A stretch of 64,000 nt of DNA from Paraflavitalea soli. Lineage in GTDB: Bacteria > Bacteroidota > Bacteroidia > Chitinophagales > Chitinophagaceae. This document shows positions 52,033 through 60,445 of this stretch, in pieces. Under the pieces are notes generated by a model. That model saw only the letters and a list, made by a program, of their open reading frames with translations. It had not been told where the DNA came from and made no database searches. The translations under genes were made by a program, and so were the position numbers. The stretch lies in NCBI RefSeq assembly GCF_003555545.1, contig NZ_CP032157.1, forward strand, positions 1,554,546 through 1,618,545, given 5' to 3'. Numbering within the stretch: the first letter of the stretch is position 1; each line of letters starts with the position of its first letter.

Positions 52033-52896
52033 ATGGCTTTAGACATTAAGTACGGCGTTAGTACCTGGCTATGGACCTCGCCGTTTACCACGGCTTCTAT
52101 ACCGGTATTGTTTCCAAAGATTGCCGCTATGGGATTTGAGGTGGTGGAGATTGCAGTAGAAGATCCTTCGCTCATTGATATACAGGTGGTGAAAAAGGCC
52201 ATGACAGAATATCAACTGCAGGTGAATATCTGCGGGGCTTTTGGCCCTTCGCGCGACCTTACGCATGAAGACCCGGCGGTGCACAAGAACTGCCTGGCGT
52301 ATATAGAAACCTGTCTCGATTACTGCGCAGCGGTAGGCACGGGTTTCTTTGGTGGACCTATGTATTCAGCCGTAGGTAAGGCACGTATGGTATCGCCTGA
52401 CCAGCGTAAGATAGACTGGGAGCGGGCGGTGACCAACCTGCGCAAAGTGTGTGAACTGGCGGCTGCCCGGGGATTACAGATCGCCCTGGAACCCTTGAAC
52501 CGCTTTGAATCGGACCTGGTGAATACAGCGGCTGATGTATTGCGATTGATCAGGGATATTAATCACCCTGCCGCCAAAGTAATGCTGGATGGATTTCATA
52601 TGAGTATTGAAGAAAAGGATGTGGCACAGGCCATCATTGCATCGGGCAAGGACCTGGTCCATTTGCAGGTGTCAGAAAACTACCGGGGTACACCGGGTAC
52701 GGGGCAAACGCCCTGGGCTTCCTACAAGCAAGGGTTGGAAGCCATCGATTATGCCGGGGTAGTAACCATCGAAAGTTTTACGCCGGATAACAAGGAACTG
52801 GCGGGCGCGGTATGCTTCTGGCATCCTATGGCGGAAAGCCAGGATGGATTTGCCACGGAAGGGTTAAGGTTCCTGAAAAGCTGGGCGAGGGAATAA
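52033..52896 (+). CDS. Sugar phosphate isomerase/epimerase-like TIM-barrel protein
   Basis: 287 residues, AP-endonuclease-2-like TIM barrel. Seen: YGVSTWLWTSPFT (strand 1), MGFEVVEIAVEDPSL, ICGAFGPSRDLTHEDP, GLQIALEPLNRFESDLVNTAADVLRLI with the metal-binding Glu, VMLDGFHMSIEEKDV (Asp and His metal ligands), HLQVSENYRGTPGTGQTPW and VVTIESFTPDN. The family epimerises or isomerises sugars such as D-tagatose/psicose or keto-sugars with Mn or Co. It sits between MFS and Gfo/Idh/MocA genes of the same direction. Likely acts on the imported sugar. Confidence 0.92.
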   Translation: MALDIKYGVSTWLWTSPFTTASIPVLFPKIAAMGFEVVEIAVEDPSLIDIQVVKKAMTEYQLQVNICGAFGPSRDLTHEDPAVHKNCLAYIETCLDYCAAVGTGFFGGPMYSAVGKARMVSPDQRKIDWERAVTNLRKVCELAAARGLQIALEPLNRFESDLVNTAADVLRLIRDINHPAAKVMLDGFHMSIEEKDVAQAIIASGKDLVHLQVSENYRGTPGTGQTPWASYKQGLEAIDYAGVVTIESFTPDNKELAGAVCFWHPMAESQDGFATEGLRFLKSWARE

Positions 52897-52897
52897 A

Positions 52898-52973
52898 GTC
52901 GGGAAGACGGAAAGTCCGTAAGTCCGGAAGAAAAACGGCAACGTTTCTAATGTGTTACTACAGACTTTCGGAC
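52898..52973. repeat. Tandem array of 8-nt units (GTCCGNAA) with inverted copy
   Basis: GTCGGGAA, GACGGAAA, GTCCGTAA and GTCCGGAA follow one another from 52898 to 52929, starting 2 nt after the isomerase stop. GACTTTCGGAC (52963-52973) is an inverse copy of 52914-52924 with one mismatch. Confidence 0.75.
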
Positions 52974-53026
52974 CAAGTGATGCAAGCTTCGATCTGATTA
53001 CGAAAACAAAAAAAAATATTACTGAT

Positions 53027-54157
53027 ATGGCTGGAAAGAAGATCAATGTCGCTATTGTAGGACTAGGGTTTGGCGCGGAGTTCATTCCCATTTATCAACG
53101 TCATCCGCATGCAAACATGTCTGCCATCTGTCAGCGCAATGCTGCCAAACTAAACGAAGTGGGCGACGCTTTTGGCGTGGAAAAGCGGTATACGGATTAT
53201 GATGAACTGCTAAAGGACCCCGCCATTGATGCGGTGCATATCAATACACCGATTCCGGACCATGCAGCCCAATCGATCAAGGCCTTAAAGGCGGGCAAGC
53301 ATGTGGCCTGTACGGTACCCATGGCCACCACGGTGGAGGAGTGCCGGCAAATTGTAGAACTGGTAAAAGCCACGGGCCTCACCTATATGATGATGGAAAC
53401 GGTGGTATATGCCCGTGAGTTTCTGTTTATGAAGGAACTATATGACAAAGGCGAACTGGGCAAGATCCAATTCCTGAAAGCCAGTCACCAGCAGGATATG
53501 GATGGATGGCCCAATTACTGGCCGGGATTGCCGCCCATGCATTATGCCACACATTGTGTAGGGCCTGTGCTGGCCCTCACGCGTGGAGAAGCGGAGTATG
53601 TATCCTGCTTTGGATCGGGCGCCATCCGGGAGGAATTGCAGGCTTATTACAACTCGCCTTTTGCAGTGGAGAGTACGCATATCAAATTCCGGAATGCTGA
53701 CCTCAGTGCGCATATCTATCGCTCCTTGTTTGATACGGCCCGTCAATACCGGGAAAGTTTTGAAGTGTACGGTTCCCAAAAATCTGTAGAGTGGCCTTTG
53801 ATCGAAGGCAGGCCGCTGGTTGTACATACGGCCAAAAGGCCGGAGCCGGAGATACCGGAAGAAGTACAATCGCCGGATTATGCACACCTGCTGCCGGAGC
53901 CTATACAGCGTTTTACAACGGGGGGCGTGTATGATGAGGATGATCACCAGCACCTCTCTTTTACGCAAGGGGCAGGGCATGGCGGATCACACCCGCACCT
54001 GGTGCATGAATTTGTAAGCGCCCTGGTGGATAAGCGATCGCCTTATCCCAATGCTGTACAGTCGGCCAATATTACCTGTGTAGGGATATTGGCGCATGAA
54101 TCGGCCATGCAGGGAGGCAAGCAGGTATACCTGCCTGATTTCACCTTTGAGCAGTAA
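53027..54157 (+). CDS. Gfo/Idh/MocA-family oxidoreductase with altered EKP motif
   Basis: 376 residues from ATG 53027 (MAGKKINVAIVGLGFGAEF); the open frame further upstream has no family match. Rossmann motif VAIVGLGFGAEF at 8-19; HINTPIPDHAAQSIKALKAGKHV; the C-terminal alpha/beta domain has HYATHCVGPVLALTRGE with the conserved histidine region. At the usual EKP site the sequence is C95-T96-V97-P98, so the lysine that normally contacts NAD(H) and substrate is missing. The partner ThuB in other bacteria makes 3-keto-sugars with ThuA. Last gene of the operon; a terminator follows. Confidence 0.92.
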   Translation: MAGKKINVAIVGLGFGAEFIPIYQRHPHANMSAICQRNAAKLNEVGDAFGVEKRYTDYDELLKDPAIDAVHINTPIPDHAAQSIKALKAGKHVACTVPMATTVEECRQIVELVKATGLTYMMMETVVYAREFLFMKELYDKGELGKIQFLKASHQQDMDGWPNYWPGLPPMHYATHCVGPVLALTRGEAEYVSCFGSGAIREELQAYYNSPFAVESTHIKFRNADLSAHIYRSLFDTARQYRESFEVYGSQKSVEWPLIEGRPLVVHTAKRPEPEIPEEVQSPDYAHLLPEPIQRFTTGGVYDEDDHQHLSFTQGAGHGGSHPHLVHEFVSALVDKRSPYPNAVQSANITCVGILAHESAMQGGKQVYLPDFTFEQ

Positions 54158-54180
54158 TTGTAGATAAAGTATATGCCAGT

Positions 54181-54218
54181 GCCCTTGTTCCTGTTTGTCC
54201 AGGGAACAGGGGCTTTTT
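54181..54218 (+). terminator. Terminator of the ThuA/MFS/isomerase/Gfo operon
   Basis: GCCCTTGTTCC (54181-54191) pairs with GGAACAGGGGC (54203-54213), one G-T pair, followed by five T. Confidence 0.85.
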
Positions 54219-54230
54219 CATGGATGCAGG

Positions 54231-55298
54231 CTAGGGTAGTATATATTTGATCAACAGTTCAAAAGCCTGTTTGGCTACCCGGGCGCCATAATTGCCCTGG
54301 GTAAAGACGACCACCAGGTCCAGGTCTTCGATGATCATGATGTATTGCCCGCCATTACCTGATGCCAAAATCACTTCTTCCTGTTTGTTATTTGATTTGA
54401 TCCTGATGTTCTCCCGGTACCAGTAATAGCCATAAAAGGTTGGCTGAGGGATGGCCAGCGTAGTTTTGCTGATCCCCACATAGGAAAAGTCTGGAATGGG
54501 TATCGTAGCCTGCGTTGATTCCTGTATCCATTTGGATGAAATGATCCTGTTCCCTTTCCATACCCCTTTGTTGTTGACCAGCTGGCCTATTTTCAACATG
54601 TCGAGCGGACGTATATAAAATGAACCTGCCGTCATAGCATGACCAGCCGGATCAATTGTCCAGCGGTAGTGGGTGATACCGAGCGGATCGAACAGGTACT
54701 TTTTGGCAAAATCCATGGTCGACATGCCGGTAGCTTTACTGATGATCCCGCTGATGATCATGGGCGCGCTGGATGAATAGGCCCATACTGTGCCGGGTTG
54801 ATCTTTCATGGGTAGTTCGAGCGAGAATTTTACCCAGTCTTTGGTAGTGGCCATCTCGTTCTCACAATCTTTGGTACCATCGAATTCTTCACAATCAAAG
54901 CCGGCCTTCATTTCAAGCAGGTCTTTGATGGTCATGGCTTTTTTCCGGGCATCTTTCCCCAAGGTCTGGGCATACTCAGGAAAGAAGGAGAGTACCGGCT
55001 GGTGTACATCCTTAATAAATCCCTTATCAATAGCGATGCCTGCCAACAGGCTGGTAATAGATTTAAAAGCGGAACGGGTATCGTGCAGGGAATCCCTGTT
55101 GTAGCCATTGAAATAATGTTCATACAGCAGACTATCGCCCCGGGCGATCAATACGCTATGGACACCTGGCCAGGTCTTGTTCTCAATTTGATTGGTCATC
55201 TCATCCAGCCTGGTAGATTGTTTTGCCTGCCTTACCTGGCACTGTGTACCTATACTGACAGATAGGATCAATAACAGCACCGTATTCAATTTTTTCAT
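54231..55298 (-). CDS. Serine hydrolase (class C beta-lactamase fold)
   Basis: 355 residues; signal MKKLNTVLLLILSVSIGTQC, probably a lipoprotein. Beta-lactamase/transpeptidase fold: catalytic S-x-x-K in TRSAFKSITSLL, Tyr motif WAYSSSAPMIISG, and ASGNGGQYIMII as the third (KTG-like) element. Members hydrolyse esters, peptides or lactams in the periplasm. Divergent from the PanE-like gene with a palindrome between them. Confidence 0.9.
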   Translation of the reverse strand: MKKLNTVLLLILSVSIGTQCQVRQAKQSTRLDEMTNQIENKTWPGVHSVLIARGDSLLYEHYFNGYNRDSLHDTRSAFKSITSLLAGIAIDKGFIKDVHQPVLSFFPEYAQTLGKDARKKAMTIKDLLEMKAGFDCEEFDGTKDCENEMATTKDWVKFSLELPMKDQPGTVWAYSSSAPMIISGIISKATGMSTMDFAKKYLFDPLGITHYRWTIDPAGHAMTAGSFYIRPLDMLKIGQLVNNKGVWKGNRIISSKWIQESTQATIPIPDFSYVGISKTTLAIPQPTFYGYYWYRENIRIKSNNKQEEVILASGNGGQYIMIIEDLDLVVVFTQGNYGARVAKQAFELLIKYILP

Positions 55299-55339
55299 AA
55301 CGGGAAAGAAGGGTTTAAGAAGCGGTAAAATACTCTTTT

Positions 55340-55360
55340 CTGTTGTTTGGTAAACAGCAG
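55340..55360. promoter_or_regulatory. Palindrome between divergent hydrolase and PanE-like genes
   Basis: CTGTTGTTT (55340-55348) and AAACAGCAG (55352-55360) form an inverted repeat with one mismatch and a 3-nt centre, ~42 nt before the hydrolase start. It may be an operator; no regulator gene is next to it. Confidence 0.4.
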
Positions 55361-55460
55361 GTGTTACAAGATGCTGTTAAAAATGTAACTGATCCAGCCA
55401 GAATGGAGAAAACTGCCCCTGTTCCGGTGTTGAAATTTGCATGACCTTTACCTTCCTCAA

Positions 55461-56390
55461 ATGAAAGTTATGGAACAGATCTATATTATTGGTGCCGGTG
55501 CAGTGGGAAAGGTATTGGCAGTAACACTGGCACTCAACAACAGAAAGGTAGTATTGCTGCGAGGCAGTGTTGACAACCAGGGAAGCTATATAGAAAACAT
55601 TCAGGTGACAACTGCGCAGCACGGGGTAATGGAGGCTAACATTGAAGTGAGCAGCTTAAGTAATGTCCCTGTATTGAATGGACTGGTGGTGCTGACCAAT
55701 AAATCCTTTGGCAACGCCGGACTGGCGCAGGCATTAAAAGGTAAGACTGGCGATTCACCCATCGTACTTTTACAGAATGGCCTGGGTGTAGAACAGGTAT
55801 TTATAGATCATAGTTTCCCGCAGGTATACCGTTGTGTATTGTTTATGACCAGCCAGGTAATGGCAGAAAATAAGATCAGCTTCAAACCGGTAGCGGTTTC
55901 CCCGATAGGCCTCATAAAAGGCGGAGACAATCAGCTCAACAATATAGTAGCACAACTCAACTGCCCGCAGTTTGGCTTCCGGACGGAAAGCAATATTCAA
56001 CCCATCATCTGGAAAAAGGCCATTGCCAACAGTGTGTTCAATTCCATCTGTCCTTTACTGGATATTGACAATGGTATCTTTTGCCGTGATGAAGGGGTAA
56101 TGGCTATGGCCAGCAGGGTGATCAAAGAATGTGTAGGTATTGCCCAGGCTAAGGGCGTGGCCATCACAGAAGCGGAAGTAACAGAAACGGTATTAATGAT
56201 CAGCCGGCTGTCTGACGGGCAACTGATCTCTACGCTGCAGGATATTAACCACAAACGCCCTACGGAGATAGAAACACTGAACTTTGCTATGGTGGATATA
56301 GCGCAATCCCTACAACTGGGATATACTGTAACAGAAACTAAGTTATTGGGCGAGCTGACTAAATGGAAATCTGATCTGCACCGGTTGTAG
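55461..56390 (+). CDS. Ketopantoate reductase-like protein (ApbA/PanE family)
   Basis: 309 residues from ATG 55461; an ATG 9 nt later fits too. Rossmann start IYIIGAGAVGKVLAVTLA, the loop LVVLTNKSFGNAGLAQAL, LLQNGLGVEQV (PanE motif), the catalytic-lysine region IIWKKAIANSVFNSICPLL and the C-terminal helical domain with RPTEIETLNFAMVDIA. The reaction in the family is NADPH-dependent reduction of 2-dehydropantoate in pantothenate synthesis, but paralogues reduce other 2-oxo acids. No other pantothenate gene is nearby. Confidence 0.88.
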   Translation: MKVMEQIYIIGAGAVGKVLAVTLALNNRKVVLLRGSVDNQGSYIENIQVTTAQHGVMEANIEVSSLSNVPVLNGLVVLTNKSFGNAGLAQALKGKTGDSPIVLLQNGLGVEQVFIDHSFPQVYRCVLFMTSQVMAENKISFKPVAVSPIGLIKGGDNQLNNIVAQLNCPQFGFRTESNIQPIIWKKAIANSVFNSICPLLDIDNGIFCRDEGVMAMASRVIKECVGIAQAKGVAITEAEVTETVLMISRLSDGQLISTLQDINHKRPTEIETLNFAMVDIAQSLQLGYTVTETKLLGELTKWKSDLHRL

Positions 56391-56396
56391 TACGGA

Positions 56397-57008
56397 TTAA
56401 CGGCGCATAGAAAGGTTTTCATGCACCCATTTAACTTCTTCTTCCGGTGTCACCATATCGGCTTTGCTGCTGATCCTGCTAAAAGTGTTGGAAGGATGGT
56501 CATAGGGTTGGCTATCGTCGAAATAGGGACCTACTACACCCAATATCCATCCATCTTCGGCTGCCCAGTGGGGTGGATTGACGCGGTATCTGAACACCTC
56601 GTAATGTACGAAGTTGTTTTGTCCGTCAAAATCAATAGTTACCCTTTTCAGGTGCTCTAGTTCATCCGGACAGGCATCCAATTCTGTGGGATACTCCAGC
56701 CAGTTGACCAGGTTGCTGGCAGCCGCTTTTTCAATAGTATAGAACTCCCGGGGAAAGAGATCGGTCATGTTGTGATCGTTCAACAACAGAAAAGTAGTTT
56801 CCCTTGTTTGCAGGTTTTTGGCATATTCATACACCTCATCTGCTGTAAGCGCTTGCCCGCTTTCCAGTTTGTCATACAGGGGTTGTACTCTTTCAAACCT
56901 TTGCTGATACAATTTCCGGCGTCCATTTTTAAGAACGATGATCCGGTAAATAAAAAAGCCGGCAATAGCGGCCACGATGGCAAGAATGGTCCAGAGTAAA
57001 GGGCTCAT
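56397..57008 (-). CDS. Hypothetical membrane-anchored protein
   Basis: 203 residues, one N-terminal membrane helix (MSPLLWTILAIVAAIAGFFIY) and a soluble domain with no family recognised. Notable: conserved-looking ERVQPLYDKLESGQALTADEVYEYAKNLQTRETTFLLL, and FVHYEVFRYRVNPPHWAAEDGW. Convergent with the PanE-like gene (6-nt gap). Confidence 0.7.
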   Translation of the reverse strand: MSPLLWTILAIVAAIAGFFIYRIIVLKNGRRKLYQQRFERVQPLYDKLESGQALTADEVYEYAKNLQTRETTFLLLNDHNMTDLFPREFYTIEKAAASNLVNWLEYPTELDACPDELEHLKRVTIDFDGQNNFVHYEVFRYRVNPPHWAAEDGWILGVVGPYFDDSQPYDHPSNTFSRISSKADMVTPEEEVKWVHENLSMRR

Positions 57009-57023
57009 AAGTGTTGTTTAAGT

Positions 57024-57054
57024 GAAGGGGCCTGCATGCGGCGCAGGCCCCTTC
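57024..57054 (-). terminator. GC-rich hairpin downstream of the 57.2-57.8 kb gene
   Basis: GAAGGGGCCTGC (57024-57035) and GCAGGCCCCTTC (57043-57054) make a perfect 12-bp stem. It is 118 nt past the stop at 57172 on the minus strand, with no T-run. Confidence 0.55.
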
Positions 57055-57171
57055 AAATTACTTATTTTACTGTTAGCTCCCAAGGTGATATTTTACTACA
57101 TAGCCTGGCCTTATCGTTTGGCCAGGATCTCGTTATGTGCATACATAGCAATCGTTTGCGCCTTTCTATTA

Positions 57172-57765
57172 CTATTCTGTTAACGGATCGAGTTTCCAGT
57201 ATTTACCATTGTCGTCCTGCGCAAAGAGGGTATGCCGGCCACCATAGGCAATGGCGTGGAAGAATGTTTTGGGCCTGGTGTGGATATAACCTTTGGTGAT
57301 CACTGCATTGTCTTTGAGCAGGGCTACCTGTATCAGTTGGTCCTCATCCGTATCAGGATTATTGAGGCACACAAATTCCTGCATATTGGCAGCAAAGACA
57401 GGCACCCCGATGAGGGTATCACATTTGCCGGTCAGCTGGTTTACCAGGTAGTAGCGTTCGTTGTGCAATTCAGTCTTTTTGACCAGGGCCAGTTTGGTGC
57501 TGCGCACATCTCCCAGGTAGCTGTATTCGCCCATGTCGGTATCGGTATTGATATCATTAAAGACCTTATACTGTTGATTGGGCATTGGAATGAGCAAGCG
57601 GCCGGCTTGTTTTCTTACCTGGTTATTGAATACCAGGAAGGGGGTGCGTACCACGCTGTCATATTGCGCTTTTTTAATGGCAATGTATTGGCAGGAAATG
57701 CTTTTTTGGGCAGTTACCTGCATGGCAAGTACCAATGCCATGGCAAGGATGGTGAAGGACTTCAT
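57172..57765 (-). CDS. Hypothetical exported protein
   Basis: 197 residues, signal peptide MKSFTILAMALVLAMQVTAQ. Mature part is beta-rich, repeating stretches such as YVDLEV-free KLALVKKTELHNERYYLVNQLTGKCDTLIGVP and AIAYGGRHTLFAQDDNGKYWKLDP, recalling WG/propeller-like blades, but no family was assigned. Single gene, divergent from the serine hydrolase at 57842. Confidence 0.7.
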   Translation of the reverse strand: MKSFTILAMALVLAMQVTAQKSISCQYIAIKKAQYDSVVRTPFLVFNNQVRKQAGRLLIPMPNQQYKVFNDINTDTDMGEYSYLGDVRSTKLALVKKTELHNERYYLVNQLTGKCDTLIGVPVFAANMQEFVCLNNPDTDEDQLIQVALLKDNAVITKGYIHTRPKTFFHAIAYGGRHTLFAQDDNGKYWKLDPLTE

Positions 57766-57841
57766 AATTTAGGGGTGTTGGGGATAAACGGGTTCCAGGA
57801 TAATCAAACCCGCTCGTAAATTTATAACCAAAATTGCTATT

Positions 57842-58960
57842 ATGCAAGTAGCCCCTAAGATCTTCCGCTTATTATTATTTATTCATCTATGTTGTTGCTT
57901 CTTATTGTTATTGAATGGTCCTTTGTACGCGCAGAAAGGAATAGAAGAAAAAATAGATAAGATCATTTTGAAAGCGATGACGGAAGAGGAATTCCCTGGC
58001 ATGGCCGTAGCCGTTATCCAGGACAATAAGGTCCTTTTTAAGAAGACCTATGGCCTGCGCGCCCGGAGCGGCAAGGAAAAGGTGGATGAGCAAACCATTT
58101 TCAGTATTGGTTCGGTATCCAAAGCTTTTACAGCAGTAGGACTGATGCAACTGGTACAGGAAGGAAAAATAGCGTTGGAAGATCCTGTTAAGAAACACCT
58201 GAAGCAATTACCGGAAGCATGGGGCAATATCACGGTTCAACAATTTATGACGCACACCAGCGGCATACCGGATGTAAAGGGAGAAAAGGATGGATCTTCC
58301 TTTGAAGCAACGGTAAAAAAAGCCGGTAAACTACCCATGGCTTTTGCTGCGGGCAAGAAACAGCAATACAATAACTTCAACTATGCCATCCTGGGCAAAC
58401 TCATGGAAGCGGTCACGGGTAAAAGCTATCTTGACTATATGACGCAATCCATATTCGCACCCCTGCAAATGAACCGTACGGGTGTGAAGCCGCGTGCATC
58501 GAATGTTGCCATGGGGCACCTGGAAAAGAAAGGTCAATGGAAAGAAGTGGTCTCTCATTTCGAGCCGGGCGATTATGGTCTGCCTTCTGGTGGCTTACAG
58601 ACCACATTGAGCGATTTCATCAAATTAAGCCAGGGGATCAATGGGAATACTTTGTTGCGCCCCAAAAATACCAATGCCATGTGGGTACCGTATTCCACTA
58701 AATTGTCCAATACACCCGGCTGGCATTCCCGGATGGCTGGCGCGGCAATTGTTGTCCATAAAGGAGGCGGGGGTACAGGCATTGGCAGTGTGTGTGATTA
58801 TAAGATCGTGCCATCACAAAAACTGTATGTTATCGTGATGACCAATAAGGCGGGTAATAAACTTTCACCAGCGGCCATTACGGATGATATTTTGTTCAAG
58901 TGTTTCCATATTCCTCCGGATACGAAGGGGCCTGATGCAGGGGAAGGCAATGAGCATTAG
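57842..58960 (+). CDS. Serine hydrolase (class C beta-lactamase fold)
   Basis: 372 residues; signal peptide with a very hydrophobic core (IFRLLLFIHLCCCFLLLLNGPLYA). S-x-x-K in SIGSVSKAFTAVG, Tyr-x-Asn in QQYNNFNYAILGKLM and a late IVVHKGGGGTGIGS (KTG-like HKG). This is the broad family of periplasmic esterases and D-amino-acid peptidases; not a close paralogue of the hydrolase at 54231 by visible motifs. Confidence 0.9.
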   Translation: MQVAPKIFRLLLFIHLCCCFLLLLNGPLYAQKGIEEKIDKIILKAMTEEEFPGMAVAVIQDNKVLFKKTYGLRARSGKEKVDEQTIFSIGSVSKAFTAVGLMQLVQEGKIALEDPVKKHLKQLPEAWGNITVQQFMTHTSGIPDVKGEKDGSSFEATVKKAGKLPMAFAAGKKQQYNNFNYAILGKLMEAVTGKSYLDYMTQSIFAPLQMNRTGVKPRASNVAMGHLEKKGQWKEVVSHFEPGDYGLPSGGLQTTLSDFIKLSQGINGNTLLRPKNTNAMWVPYSTKLSNTPGWHSRMAGAAIVVHKGGGGTGIGSVCDYKIVPSQKLYVIVMTNKAGNKLSPAAITDDILFKCFHIPPDTKGPDAGEGNEH

Positions 58961-58996
58961 GAAGGCGACCCACTCTTTAAAGCCCGACATACCACT

Positions 58997-59042
58997 TGTG
59001 ACGATCGTCACAGGCAAACTCCCTGCGCCCTACTGACCTTTG
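58997..59042 (+). promoter_or_regulatory. CRP/FNR-type palindrome and promoter
   Basis: TGTGACGATCGTCACA (58997-59012) is a perfect 16-bp palindrome with the TGTGA-N6-TCACA form bound by CRP/FNR proteins. GACCTTTG (59035-59042) fits the -7 box with one mismatch, which puts the palindrome centre at about -45 from the likely start, an activator position. Confidence 0.6.
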
Positions 59043-59080
59043 TGTTGTAATTGATCTGTACAAAATAAAAACTCAAGCAC

Positions 59081-59428
59081 ATGAACAACGCAGCAAAGAC
59101 AACGGTACTGGCATTTATTGATGCCCTGAACAAGGAAGATTTCAAAGCAGCCAAAGCACAGGTAAACGATGACCTGACCTTTATCGGTGTGATGGGCACC
59201 CGCAATGGGGCGGCTGCTTATTTTGCGGATATGGAGAAAATGAAACTGAAGTACGAGGTGAAAGAGGCCATTGCAGAAGGGGATACGGTGTGCCTGCAGT
59301 ACGATATCAATATGGGCGGCGGGAATACTATTTTCGCCATTGGCTGGTACAGCCTGGTGCAGGGAAAGATCAGCACGTTCAAGGTGGTATTTGATCCCCG
59401 TCCTTTGCTGGAGAAAGCAGGCAGGTAA
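59081..59428 (+). CDS. SnoaL-like NTF2-fold protein
   Basis: 115 residues in the NTF2/SnoaL fold: VLAFIDALNKEDFKAAKAQVNDDLTFIGVMGTRNGAAAYFADM, then FAIGWYSLVQGKISTFKVVFDPRPLLE. Such proteins bind small hydrophobic ligands or act as simple isomerases or hydrolases. First in a row of small genes (AraC, DUF1569, VOC) all in the same direction. Perfect CRP-type palindrome 69 nt upstream. Confidence 0.88.
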   Translation: MNNAAKTTVLAFIDALNKEDFKAAKAQVNDDLTFIGVMGTRNGAAAYFADMEKMKLKYEVKEAIAEGDTVCLQYDINMGGGNTIFAIGWYSLVQGKISTFKVVFDPRPLLEKAGR

Positions 59429-59490
59429 TGCTGGAGAGTAAAGAAACTGGTCCATTTTTCCGAACTTAGTAGTTCATTCAACCCGGATCA

Positions 59491-59922
59491 ATGGCAGGCA
59501 ATACGGACGAACAATACCCAAGGATATTCCTTTACCGGCGACTGGTACAGGCCAAGCTGTTCATTGATGCACACTATGCAGAAAAGATCGACCTCAACAA
59601 CATAGCGGATGAAGTCTATTCTTCGAAGTTTCATTTCATCAGGCAGTTCAAAAGCATTTACCACAAGACACCGCACCAATACCTGATCGCGGTAAGAATG
59701 GAGAAAGCCAGGGAGTTGCTCAAAGCGGGCAGGTCTGTATCAGACGTGTGTTATGCGGTAGGCTTTGAAAGCCTGGGATCATTCAGCGCGCTGTTCAAAC
59801 GCCTGCACCGGATAACGCCGTTGGAATACCTCAAACAGCAGCAGGCGATCAAAGTGCAAATACAGGAATCCCCTTTAAGTTTTATCCCCGCCTGTTTTGC
59901 CCGTAAGAGCGGCTGGCTGTAA
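59491..59922 (+). CDS. Short AraC-family regulator (HTH only)
   Basis: 143 residues: only the two-HTH DNA-binding domain (~15-115: FIDAHYAEKIDLNNIADEVYSSKFHFIRQFKSIY and SVSDVCYAVGFESLGSFSALFKRLHRITPLEYL), no sensing domain. Such short AraC proteins act in stress regulons. Starts 62 nt after the SnoaL gene and probably shares its promoter. Confidence 0.92.
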   Translation: MAGNTDEQYPRIFLYRRLVQAKLFIDAHYAEKIDLNNIADEVYSSKFHFIRQFKSIYHKTPHQYLIAVRMEKARELLKAGRSVSDVCYAVGFESLGSFSALFKRLHRITPLEYLKQQQAIKVQIQESPLSFIPACFARKSGWL

Positions 59923-59985
59923 AAACAGCAATTTTAGAGAAATGGATTGCTGCCTGCCGGCTTTTCTTTGTGGCAAAAGGAAACC

Positions 59986-60429
59986 ATGAAAACAGTATTT
60001 GACAAAGCCACCCGGGATTCACTCATCAGCAGGATCCGCCAGGTGAATGAGAATAGCCCACGCCAATGGGGTAAAATGACGGTGTACCAGATGGTGAAAC
60101 ATTGTGCCACCTGGGAAGCCTGGATATTGGAGAGTAAGCCCAACAAGCATACACTGCTGGGCATGATCTTTGGAAAAATGGCTTTGAAGAACATGCTGAA
60201 GGATGAAAAACCCATGGCGCGTAATGTACCCACCAGCGCGGCATTCAAGGTGCAGGGGAGTGGTAATGTGGAAGCGCAAAAAGCGGAGTGGATCGCGCAG
60301 ATAGAACGGTATGCGCATTATGTGAACCATGGATTTGTACACGATTTCTTTGGTAAGATGACCACGGAGCAGGTAGGGCGCCTGGCCTACAAACATACGG
60401 ATCACCACCTGCGTCAATTCAATTGTTAA
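59986..60429 (+). CDS. DUF1569 (DinB-like) protein
   Basis: 147 residues from ATG 59986 (MKTVFDKATRDSLISRIRQV). Four-helix bundle of the DinB/DUF1569 type: NSPRQWGKMTVYQMVKHCATWEAWI, KNMLKDEKPMARNVPTSAAF, VNHGFVHDFFGKMTTEQVGRLAYKHTDHHLRQF. The three histidines in VKHC, NHGFVHDFFG and HTDHHLRQF are candidate metal ligands. Function unknown; possible thiol- or stress-linked transferase. Confidence 0.88.
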   Translation: MKTVFDKATRDSLISRIRQVNENSPRQWGKMTVYQMVKHCATWEAWILESKPNKHTLLGMIFGKMALKNMLKDEKPMARNVPTSAAFKVQGSGNVEAQKAEWIAQIERYAHYVNHGFVHDFFGKMTTEQVGRLAYKHTDHHLRQFNC

Positions 60430-60445
60430 ATAAAACAGCCATTAT

